Notes under the pieces: model-generated
What the model was told of the DNA's origin: nothing
Databases searched by the model: none
What the model saw: the letters and a program-made list of their open reading frames with translations, nothing else
Shown: piece by piece, positions 21,267 through 27,286 of the stretch
Numbering within the stretch: position 1 is the stretch's first letter
Layout: the number at the start of each line of letters is the position of its first letter
Assembly (NCBI GenBank): GCA_964428485.1
Contig: CAYRYP010000010.1
Coordinates: 1 to 27,286, forward strand
Reading direction: 5' to 3'
DNA length: 27,286 nucleotides
DNA from: CAZPAN01 sp964428485
GTDB lineage: Bacteria; Actinomycetota; Coriobacteriia; Coriobacteriales; CADBOM01
Made by a program: the position numbers and the translations under genes

Positions 21267-23051
21267 CTAGACGAGGCCGTCCTTCTTATCGCGTTCCTGC
21301 TTGCTGCTGGCGAGGTCGGCATCGCGGATCGCGCCGCGGCGGATCTTGCCGTTGACGGTCTTGGGCAGGGCGTCCACATACGCGATGATGCGGGGGTACT
21401 TGTAGGGAGCGGTCTGTTTCTTGCACCAGGTCTGGAGCTCTTTGGTAAGCTCGTCGCTTTCCTCGTACCCGGGGGAGAGGACGATGGTGGCCTTGACGCT
21501 CATGCCCCTGATCTCGTCTGGAACCCCGGTGACCGCGCACTCCTTAACCGCATCGTGCTCGAGAAGAACGCTCTCGATCTCGAAGGGTCCGATGCGGTAG
21601 CCGCTTGACTTGATCACGTCGTCGTTGCGCCCGACGTACCAGAGGTAGCCGTCCTCGTCCCGCCATGCGGTGTCGCCGGTGTGGTACCAGCCATCGTGCA
21701 TGGCCTTCTCGGTGCGCTCCGCATCCCTGTAGTACTCGACCATGATGCCGGGAATCCTATCCCAGCCCTCGTAGCGCTTGAGCTCGATGCATATCTCACC
21801 GGTCGCTCCCGCGTTGCACTCGTTGCCGTCGGCGTCGAGAATCGCCACGTGGTAGAGCGGGTTGGGCTTGCCCATCGATCCGGGCTTGGCCTCCATGCCG
21901 ATGGTGTTGACGACGGTCAGCGGGGTCTCGGTCTGGCCGAAGCCCTCGTAGATGGTGAGTCCAGTGTGCTCGCGCCACGCGGCGAAAAGGTCGGGGTTGA
22001 GCGCCTCACCGGCGGTGGTGGAGTAGACGAGGCTGGAGAGGTCGTAGGAGTCCACGTCCTCGAGCATCATCATCCTGTACATCGTCGGCGGGCAGCACAG
22101 CGTGGTGATCCCGTGGTCCTGGATGAGCTGGAGTATGTCGGCAGGCACAAACCTGTCGAAGTCGTAGGTCATAACGCAGGCTTCCATGAGCCACTGCCCG
22201 TAGAGCTTGCCCCACACGGCCTTGCCCCATCCGGTGTCGGCGATGGTGAAGTGGACTCCGCCGTCACTTACCACGTTGTGCCAGTGTTTGGCCGTGACGA
22301 TGTGAGCGAGCGGGTACGCTCCGTCGTGCAGCACCATCTTGGGCTCTCCGGAGGTCCCAGAAGAGAAGTAGAGCAGAAACGGGTCGGTGGCGCTGGTCTG
22401 CACGCGCTCGAAGTCCTCGGAGGCGTTTCGCACCTCGGTGTTGAAGTCGATCCAGCCCTCGCGCTCGATCGATGCGGCGCAGATGCCTTCGGGGCCACTG
22501 AGAGCCTTACCGATGGTGGGGTCGTTGGGATCACCCATTCCACCTCCGGCTCCATTGCAGAGGAAGATCTTCTCCACGGAGGGACACCTCGGGATAGTTG
22601 CCTCTACGACGTCGGGGATGAAGCCGCACGATGTGCATATCACGTACTTGATCTCGGCGCTGTTGAGGCGGTATTCGAGGTCGTGCTCCTTGAGCATGAA
22701 TGTGGCGGGCACCATCACCGCACCGAGCTTGTGCAGCGCGACCGCGGTGAACCAGAACTGGTAGTGCCTGCGCAGTATGACCATCACCATGTCGCCGCGC
22801 TTGACACCGTGCTCCTTGAGCAGATTGGCGGTCTTGTCCGACCAGCGCTTCATGTCCGCGAAGGTGAAGGTGTGCTCCTCGCCCTCGGGGTTGCACCAGA
22901 CCATCGCGCGCCTGTCTGGCTCGGCCTCGGCGATGTCGTCGACGCAGTCGTATCCGAAGTTGAAGTCCTCGGGGATGTTGAGGGAAAACGAGGAGAGTAC
23001 CCCGTTGTCGTCGTAGGTTTCCTGAACGTACCTCTCGTTTATCTTACGCAT
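21267..23051 (-). CDS. AMP-forming acyl-CoA synthetase (medium-chain/acetyl-CoA synthetase-like)
   Basis: Member of the adenylate-forming ANL superfamily that activates a carboxylic acid to an acyl-AMP and then the CoA thioester. The 594-residue protein has the P-loop-like motif YFSSGTSGEPKMV, the aromatic-Glu motif YEGFGQTET, the hinge motif YHTGDTAWRDEDGYLWYVGRNDDVIKS split across the two domains, and the catalytic Lys in PKTVNGKIRRG. The N-terminal half (ILRRHYQFWFTAVALHKLGAV) resembles medium-chain acyl-CoA synthetases rather than housekeeping Acs; the acid is unknown. ATG 23051 has GGGAGGA seven bases upstream. It follows an XRE-cupin regulator on the same strand, a pairing that suggests substrate-dependent control. 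Confidence 0.9.
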   Translation of the reverse strand: MRKINERYVQETYDDNGVLSSFSLNIPEDFNFGYDCVDDIAEAEPDRRAMVWCNPEGEEHTFTFADMKRWSDKTANLLKEHGVKRGDMVMVILRRHYQFWFTAVALHKLGAVMVPATFMLKEHDLEYRLNSAEIKYVICTSCGFIPDVVEATIPRCPSVEKIFLCNGAGGGMGDPNDPTIGKALSGPEGICAASIEREGWIDFNTEVRNASEDFERVQTSATDPFLLYFSSGTSGEPKMVLHDGAYPLAHIVTAKHWHNVVSDGGVHFTIADTGWGKAVWGKLYGQWLMEACVMTYDFDRFVPADILQLIQDHGITTLCCPPTMYRMMMLEDVDSYDLSSLVYSTTAGEALNPDLFAAWREHTGLTIYEGFGQTETPLTVVNTIGMEAKPGSMGKPNPLYHVAILDADGNECNAGATGEICIELKRYEGWDRIPGIMVEYYRDAERTEKAMHDGWYHTGDTAWRDEDGYLWYVGRNDDVIKSSGYRIGPFEIESVLLEHDAVKECAVTGVPDEIRGMSVKATIVLSPGYEESDELTKELQTWCKKQTAPYKYPRIIAYVDALPKTVNGKIRRGAIRDADLASSKQERDKKDGLV

Positions 23052-23074
23052 TGTGGTTCCTCCCATTTTTCGCT

Positions 23075-23100
23075 AGCCGGCATGGGCATACCATGCGGCT
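23075..23100 (-). other. Hairpin in the acyl-CoA synthetase leader
   Basis: AGCC-G-GCATGG / CCATGC-GGCT forms a 10-bp stem with one bulged base and a five-base loop, 23 bases before the start codon. A second hairpin, CCGAAGG/CCTTCGG (23163-23188), spans the stop codon of the upstream regulator. Neither is followed by a T-run on the - strand, so they may tune read-through, stability or translation between the two genes. Confidence 0.4.
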
Positions 23101-23171
23101 GGTGCTTGGCATCTTCCGTCCGCTGGAGAAATGGGTTGTGGGGGAAATCTGTCGCGGGCCTCCCGAAGGAA

Positions 23172-23777
23172 TCAGAATTCCCCTTCGGAAATTCCGCTGA
23201 TCGAGTCTTCGGGGGAGCGTATGACGATCGCGAGGAACACGCACGGCTCGCCACCGGTGGCGATCATTCCGTGGCCACGACCGGAATCATAGAGCAGCGC
23301 GTCTCCGGGCCCGAGCTCCTCGACGTGGTTCTCGTAGGCAAAGCGCATCTTGCCACTGAGTATGTAGTCGAACTCCTGCCCCGCGTGGTGAGACAGGTGT
23401 ATGGGTGCGTCCTGCTCCTCTTCGAGATAGGGGGCGTGGACGACGAAGGGCTCGCAGAGCTTGCCGTCGAAGTTGGGGGCGATGTGGAGGTACTCGAATC
23501 CGGCCCTCCTGCGGATGTGCAGACCATCACCGGCGCGCACGAGCGAGTAGCCCTTGAGATGGGGGTTCTCGCCGGTGAGGAGCTCGATAACGTCGACTCC
23601 GAGCTTCTCGGCGCACTTGTAGAGGAAGGTGAAACTTAGATCGCTCTGGCCAGACTCCTGCGAGAGGTACTCCTCGACGCTTCGCCCGGTGGCCTGAGCC
23701 ATGTCCTCGGCCGTGAAGCCCAGATCCTCGCGCAGCGCGCGGATCCTGCCTGCTATTTCAGTTATGTTCGGATCCAT
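23172..23777 (-). CDS. XRE-family regulator with C-terminal cupin domain
   Basis: The 201-residue protein has an N-terminal XRE helix-turn-helix (residues about 8-68: IAGRIRALREDLGFTAEDMAQATGRSVEEYLSQ split over two helices, ending LGVDVIELLTGE). A C-terminal cupin_2 barrel follows (about 110-190) with SHHAGQEFDYILSGKMRF, LGPGDALLYDSGRGHGMIA and CVFLAIV; the His/Glu positions fit a ligand- or metal-binding cupin. Proteins of this architecture usually repress a nearby metabolic gene and sense its substrate through the cupin. It lies upstream of the acyl-CoA synthetase, which is the likely target. ATG 23777 has GGGGTG eight bases upstream. Confidence 0.9.
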   Translation of the reverse strand: MDPNITEIAGRIRALREDLGFTAEDMAQATGRSVEEYLSQESGQSDLSFTFLYKCAEKLGVDVIELLTGENPHLKGYSLVRAGDGLHIRRRAGFEYLHIAPNFDGKLCEPFVVHAPYLEEEQDAPIHLSHHAGQEFDYILSGKMRFAYENHVEELGPGDALLYDSGRGHGMIATGGEPCVFLAIVIRSPEDSISGISEGEF

Positions 23778-23848
23778 TAAGAAACACCCCGTATCGATTT
23801 AGTCCTATGCCCTCTCGGTTGTGTTCACTGGAGGGTGTCCACCTGACC

Positions 23849-23875
23849 TTGGCGGGCTATTGGCTATTCTACAAT
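23849..23875 (+). promoter_or_regulatory. Candidate queT promoter
   Basis: TTGGCG (23849-23854) and TACAAT (23870-23875) are spaced by 15 bases, slightly short. Transcription would start near 23882 and give a leader of about 147 bases. It overlaps the - strand promoter of the XRE-cupin gene. Confidence 0.4.
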
Positions 23876-23893
23876 ACGAAACTTAGCTGTCAT
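23866..23893 (-). promoter_or_regulatory. Promoter of the XRE-cupin/acyl-CoA synthetase pair
   Basis: On the - strand, ATGACA (23893-23888) and TAGAAT (23871-23866), each matching consensus at five of six positions, are separated by 16 bases. The start would be near 23859, with an 82-base leader. The -10 shares bases with the opposing queT -10, so the two promoters exclude each other. Confidence 0.55.
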
Positions 23894-23907
23894 CCGGCTT
23901 GCCGTTC

Positions 23908-24004
23908 GGCGGTGATATGCTGCAAAACCGCCTGTAAATCGCAAAGAATCGTGTGGACAAAGAGGTGAGGAACCTTCCAGAAAGCGCCGAGAGGGCGCGG
24001 TTTC
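23908..24004 (+). promoter_or_regulatory. Structured queT leader
   Basis: The leader contains GGCGGT/ACCGCC (23908-23913, 23927-23932), AGGT-GAGGA-ACCT (23963-23975), and GAAA-GCGCC ... GGCGC-GG-TTTC (23980-24004) with a five-base loop, ending 11 bases before the AGGAGGA ribosome site. Transport genes of the QueT family are often controlled by preQ1 riboswitches. I do not see the preQ1-I or preQ1-II consensus, so this is an unassigned structured leader. Confidence 0.4.
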
Positions 24005-24028
24005 AGGTTTCGGGCAGGAGGAAGTGGC

Positions 24029-24619
24029 ATGAACGCGGAACATCCGGTACACCGTGGCGAGAGCAGGGCGGTCTATGTGGCTAGGGCCGGTATGATCGCG
24101 GCGATCTACGCCGCCGCCACTCTTGTGTGCATGTTCTTGCTCGGCGGTCTTTCATGGGGTCTCGTGCAGATTAGGATCTCCGAAGCGCTGATGGCCTTTG
24201 CGCTGTTCACGAGGGCGGCCATCCCCGGCCTTGGAGTCGGCTGCGCGATAGCCAACATCATCAACATCGTGATCTCGGGCACCGGCGCGATGGGCCTTCT
24301 CGATGTTGTGTTCGGAACCGCCGCCACGGTGCTCGGGGCGATCTGGTGCTGGAGGTTGCGCAACCGTCCGCTTCTGGCATTGGCTGGTCCCGTCGTCACG
24401 AACGCTCTCATTATCCCGGCCTACCTCCCGCTGGTGCTGACCGCCGCCGGGGCCTACACCATCCCCTTTACGAGCATCGCCGTGACAGGCGCCTACCCGA
24501 TCCTCTATGGCGTCGGTGTGCTGGGCATCGCGATAGGAGAGCTCGTCTCCGTCTACGTCATAGGGTACCCGCTCTCCCGCTTCCTCGGCCGCACGCGGTT
24601 ATTCGAAGACCGTGTGTAA
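24029..24619 (+). CDS. queT: QueT-family queuosine-precursor transporter
   Basis: The 196-residue membrane protein is of the QueT family (COG4708 type), the substrate-binding S component of an ECF transporter thought to import preQ1/preQ0 or related queuosine precursors. About six hydrophobic segments are seen. The family motif VQIRISEALMAFALF lies near residue 50, followed by GVGCAIANIINIVISG and LDVVFGTAATVLGAI. ATG 24029 has AGGAGGA (24016-24022) six bases upstream. The energising ECF A and T components are not in this window and are probably shared and encoded elsewhere. Confidence 0.92.
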   Translation: MNAEHPVHRGESRAVYVARAGMIAAIYAAATLVCMFLLGGLSWGLVQIRISEALMAFALFTRAAIPGLGVGCAIANIINIVISGTGAMGLLDVVFGTAATVLGAIWCWRLRNRPLLALAGPVVTNALIIPAYLPLVLTAAGAYTIPFTSIAVTGAYPILYGVGVLGIAIGELVSVYVIGYPLSRFLGRTRLFEDRV

Positions 24620-24819
24620 TATCTAGTAATCCTTGCGAACTGGGTTTATGCTGTCGTAGGAGAAAAATGCAGTTTGATAGCGCTAACTGCAAGGCCACCT
24701 ACTACACCGGACTTGCAAGCCGATGAATAGGGATGATCTGCTCGCCAACCTGGTGTGGGAGGTGGGCATTTGAGCTGGCGCTGTCGCGATGAGACCACGG
24801 ACAGGAGCCAGGCAGCAAC
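24620..24819 (+). other. Intergenic region before the glycosyltransferase gene
   Basis: The 200 bases contain a 7-bp hairpin TGCAGTT/AACTGCA (24668-24691) with AGCGCT in its loop and a CTTGCAAG palindrome near 24712. No T-run terminator follows queT. No clear promoter or RNA family was recognised. Confidence 0.4.
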
Positions 24820-26100
24820 GTGAATCCCGTCATCATCATACCCACATATATATGTGCGTCTGGAGAGCATGCCGGGACGGGGGTGCTCGACACCTACGAT
24901 CACATGACCCCAATCGACCGCCCGGGCAAGCTCGGGCGATGCCTCGGCTCGCTTCGCGGGTTAGACCCCTCGGCCGATGTGGTCATCCTGGTGGTCAGTG
25001 AGAGGGGCTGCGAGGATCGCGCGGTCGCCAAGGTGAGAGACGAGGCCGCAGGCTTCGCAGACGATCTGAACATCACGGTTCTTGGACATAGGGAGGAGTC
25101 TGCCCTACATACCAGGATGGTTCAGCTTGGCGCCGGGGACTTCGTCGATGGCATCAGCCTTACGAGCTATGGTGCGATTAAGAACCTCGGCCTAATCTAC
25201 GCTGCGTCCATGGGATACACCGAGGCTATCTTCATCGGCGATGACGAGATCGTCGAAGAGCCGGCCTTCGTGGAGAAGGCCTGTTATGGACTGGGTATGC
25301 TCACTCAGAGCGGGGTTCCCATCCTCATCAAGTCGGGCTACTACCTCGATAGGAGGGGGAGTTACCGCGCACGCGCGCGCCGCAAGTGGTACGACAGGTT
25401 TTGGAACCAGCACAGGGGATTTAACACCTGGATAGACAACGCCATGACGGGCCCCAGGATCTCTCCCTCCAACACTGCGTGTGGCGGGTGTCTCGCGCTT
25501 CACAGGGAGGCCTTCCGCAGGGTGTCGTTCGATCCGTGGATCCCTAGGGGAGAGGGACTCGACTTCCTCCTCAACGTCCGAATGTATGGTTCGGAGATCT
25601 GGTTCGACAACGCCTGGAGTTTGAGGCGCATTCCACCCAAGATCTCCAAGCGCGAGGCTATCCGGTTTTCTCAGGACATCTACAGGTGGCTCTACGAGAA
25701 CCGCAAACTTGAGTTCTCGAGGACGCAGATAGATCTGCTGCAGGTTCCCACGAGCTCGCTGATGCCATATCCGGGGCCTTTCTTGGAATCCTCGATAGGC
25801 TTCAACATATTCATGACCGCGATCCTGCGCTCCGTTGGCAGAGCGGGGCAGAGGAAAGGGTACTTCAAGGCGGCGATGTCTGCTAGGCGCGCCGCGATGG
25901 ACTACGCTAAGCAGAACTGCTCGAACTACTTTTCGTTCCAGAGGCATTGGCCGGAGGTGCTGGCGCTGCTGGAGGGTGACATCGCTCTCAAGGGCGTTTT
26001 TGAGCACGCCAAGGTAGAGGCGGGAAGCGGGTCGGAGGACGGCACTTTTCTCTCCATAGATCAGACGACGGTAGATGATGGCGATGACGCAAAGCAATGA
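24820..26100 (+). CDS. Putative GT-A-type glycosyltransferase-like protein
   Basis: The 426-residue cytoplasmic protein has a nucleotide-sugar-binding style start (NPVIIIPTYIC) and a later IFIGDDEIVEE that fits a DxD-like metal motif of family 2-like GT-A enzymes. A Gly-Cys rich NTACGGCLALHREAF and GEGLDFLLNVRMYG follow, comparable to the acceptor-side region of such enzymes. The donor and acceptor are unknown. No signal peptide or clear membrane helix is visible. The GTG start at 24820 has CAGGAG about 13 bases upstream, so the site is not ideal; it begins right at the first strand of the fold. The 3' end overlaps the start of a LytS-like kinase, implying cotranscription. Confidence 0.7.
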   Translation: MNPVIIIPTYICASGEHAGTGVLDTYDHMTPIDRPGKLGRCLGSLRGLDPSADVVILVVSERGCEDRAVAKVRDEAAGFADDLNITVLGHREESALHTRMVQLGAGDFVDGISLTSYGAIKNLGLIYAASMGYTEAIFIGDDEIVEEPAFVEKACYGLGMLTQSGVPILIKSGYYLDRRGSYRARARRKWYDRFWNQHRGFNTWIDNAMTGPRISPSNTACGGCLALHREAFRRVSFDPWIPRGEGLDFLLNVRMYGSEIWFDNAWSLRRIPPKISKREAIRFSQDIYRWLYENRKLEFSRTQIDLLQVPTSSLMPYPGPFLESSIGFNIFMTAILRSVGRAGQRKGYFKAAMSARRAAMDYAKQNCSNYFSFQRHWPEVLALLEGDIALKGVFEHAKVEAGSGSEDGTFLSIDQTTVDDGDDAKQ

Positions 26101-27286
26101 CGCCCGCATCGCCAGTCGGCGCTCCCAACGCAGAATGCTTGTCCTGGTCGCAACGTTGCTCGTTGCCGCCTCAGCCGTGGGGCTCGTGGTGTCCCTCTGC
26201 TTCGACGTGCTCTTCTGGGAGATCTTCTGTGCGGTCGCACTCTCGATAAGCTCGATACTCCTCGGCAGGTTCTCCAAGAGCGACGACAAGGTGCGTGCCG
26301 ACCAGACCAACAGGATGCTCAGGCTGGCCGGCGACACCCTGCACTTCATGAAAAACGGCTTGGACTCCGTCTCCGCGCAGCGCGCATGCGAGATGCTGCT
26401 TCCCCTGACCGACGCCTACGCCGTCGCGATAATCGACAAGAACGGCCTTCTCGCGCACTGCGGTTGTCCGGAGATCTGGGAGCTTGGGGAGGAGCCGTCC
26501 GTTATTCCCAATCTGCTCAGCAGGTTTGATTACGGTGCCGAGTTCGTGGTCGCAAAGCGGAACACCCCAGAGCGCCTGCTAAAGGGGTGTATCGCCTCTC
26601 CACTCAAGGTCCAGGACAACATTGTGGGCGTGCTCAAGTTCTACTATCCCAGGACCTCTGATATCGACGAGACCCAGCAGGCCGTGGTGGTTGGGTTCTC
26701 CGTGCTGCTCTCCAACCAGCTGGCCCTCGCTGAGCTCGACGCCAAGACCGAACTCGCCACCAAGATGGAGCTGAGGGCACTGCAGGCTCAGATAAACCCG
26801 CATTTCCTCTTCAACACGATAAACACGATCGCATCGCTCATACGCACCGACCCGCGTCAGGCCAGGGTTCTCTTGAGGGAATTCGCGATCTTCTACCGCA
26901 GGACGCTCGAGAGCTCTCAGGACCTCATCACCATCGAGCTGGAATTAACCCAGACACTACGGTATCTTGGTTTCGAGCGCGCGCGTTTTGGGTCCGAGCG
27001 GATTTGGCTCGTCAGCTACGTGGAGCCGGGGTTGGACAACCTTCAGGTCCCGGCCTTCATAATCCAACCCATCGTCGAGAACGCGGTGGGACACGCGATG
27101 CGCCCGGATGGGGAGCCGCTGCACATAGACATAAAGGTCGAGCGCCGCGGCGACAATGTTGTGATATCGGTAGCCGATGATGGCGTGGGAATGGAGTCCA
27201 CGGAGACCGCGACTGCGGTCAAGAAGGGCAACTCCCCGGGCGCGGGGATAGCCCTGAAAAACGTCGACGACAGGCTCAGGAGCTGT
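26075..27286 (+). CDS. LytS/YehU-type sensor histidine kinase (partial, runs off the right edge)
   Basis: The frame is open for 404 codons to the window end. Two N-terminal transmembrane helices (roughly residues 19-40 and 44-63) are followed by a GAF-like segment (about 85-225; CGCPEIWEL, ASPLKVQDNIVGVLKFYY). The His_kinase domain has ALQAQINPHFLFNTINTI, with phospho-acceptor His243, then REFAIFYRRTLES and an HATPase domain with IIQPIVENAVGHA and VADDGVGM. This is the LytS/YehU architecture, normally paired with a LytTR response regulator. Possible starts are ATG 26075, 26078 and 26084, all inside the previous gene and without a strong ribosome site, suggesting translational coupling. The C terminus (about G-box end) is cut off. 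Confidence 0.9.
   Translation, partial: MMAMTQSNDARIASRRSQRRMLVLVATLLVAASAVGLVVSLCFDVLFWEIFCAVALSISSILLGRFSKSDDKVRADQTNRMLRLAGDTLHFMKNGLDSVSAQRACEMLLPLTDAYAVAIIDKNGLLAHCGCPEIWELGEEPSVIPNLLSRFDYGAEFVVAKRNTPERLLKGCIASPLKVQDNIVGVLKFYYPRTSDIDETQQAVVVGFSVLLSNQLALAELDAKTELATKMELRALQAQINPHFLFNTINTIASLIRTDPRQARVLLREFAIFYRRTLESSQDLITIELELTQTLRYLGFERARFGSERIWLVSYVEPGLDNLQVPAFIIQPIVENAVGHAMRPDGEPLHIDIKVERRGDNVVISVADDGVGMESTETATAVKKGNSPGAGIALKNVDDRLRSC

Noticed and set aside
21681..23639. A 652-codon open frame on the + strand
   Set aside because: It lies opposite the clearly recognisable acyl-CoA synthetase and XRE-cupin genes; long antisense frames are expected in GC-rich coding DNA.

Overview
This window looks like chromosome from a high-GC Gram-positive bacterium, most likely a gut-type actinobacterium of the class Coriobacteriia. 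That placement is an inference from base composition, strong GGAGG-type ribosome binding sites, and the gene mix: MEP-pathway ispG next to proS, a cobalamin nucleotide-loop operon with FmdE, OmpR/EnvZ-like and LytS-like kinases, a PucR/GPH-symporter/URO-D cassette, and an XRE-cupin/acyl-CoA synthetase pair. No rRNA, tRNA, CRISPR array or insertion sequence was recognised.

Left part (1-8.6 kb, all + strand). ispG is followed by proS, which has an unusually structured 129-base leader. Then comes a tightly overlapping cobalamin operon, cobT-cobU-cobS-cobU-like, in which the last gene is a short CobU relative with a degenerate P-loop and no guanylylation segment. An FmdE-family metalloprotein follows. 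A two-component system (OmpR-type regulator plus membrane kinase) comes next; its promoter region carries three consecutive 11-bp direct repeats, probably an autoregulatory site.

Middle (8.6-14.2 kb). Genes for MntP, ThrS and a membrane zinc-ribbon protein with a His-rich tail lie on the - strand, with a good intrinsic terminator between the last two. They are divergent from an endonuclease IV gene. A PadR regulator gene follows on the - strand. Upstream of padR are about 500 bases without a convincing protein gene. This gap holds a tandem 15-bp repeat, a perfect 9-bp inverted repeat around a consensus -10 box, and strong inverted repeats with three CCTCC motifs, so it may be a regulatory RNA or leader.

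Accessory cassette (14.2-18.75 kb, + strand). A PucR/CdaR-type regulator, a GPH-family MFS symporter and a uroporphyrinogen-decarboxylase-superfamily methyltransferase-like enzyme form a plausible uptake and conversion unit for an unidentified, perhaps methylated, substrate. The cassette ends at a very strong terminator. Directly overlapping and following it is a previously hidden decayed fragment of a second PucR-like regulator, suggesting duplication and loss of such a module.

Right part (18.75-27.3 kb). Aspartokinase and aspartate-semialdehyde dehydrogenase (+ strand) give the first two steps of the aspartate amino-acid pathway. Convergent to them is an XRE-cupin regulator with an AMP-forming acyl-CoA synthetase. 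Divergent from the regulator is queT, a queuosine-precursor transporter with a structured leader that does not match the preQ1-I or preQ1-II consensus as I know it. The window closes with a GT-A-like glycosyltransferase gene overlapping a LytS-type histidine kinase that runs off the right edge.
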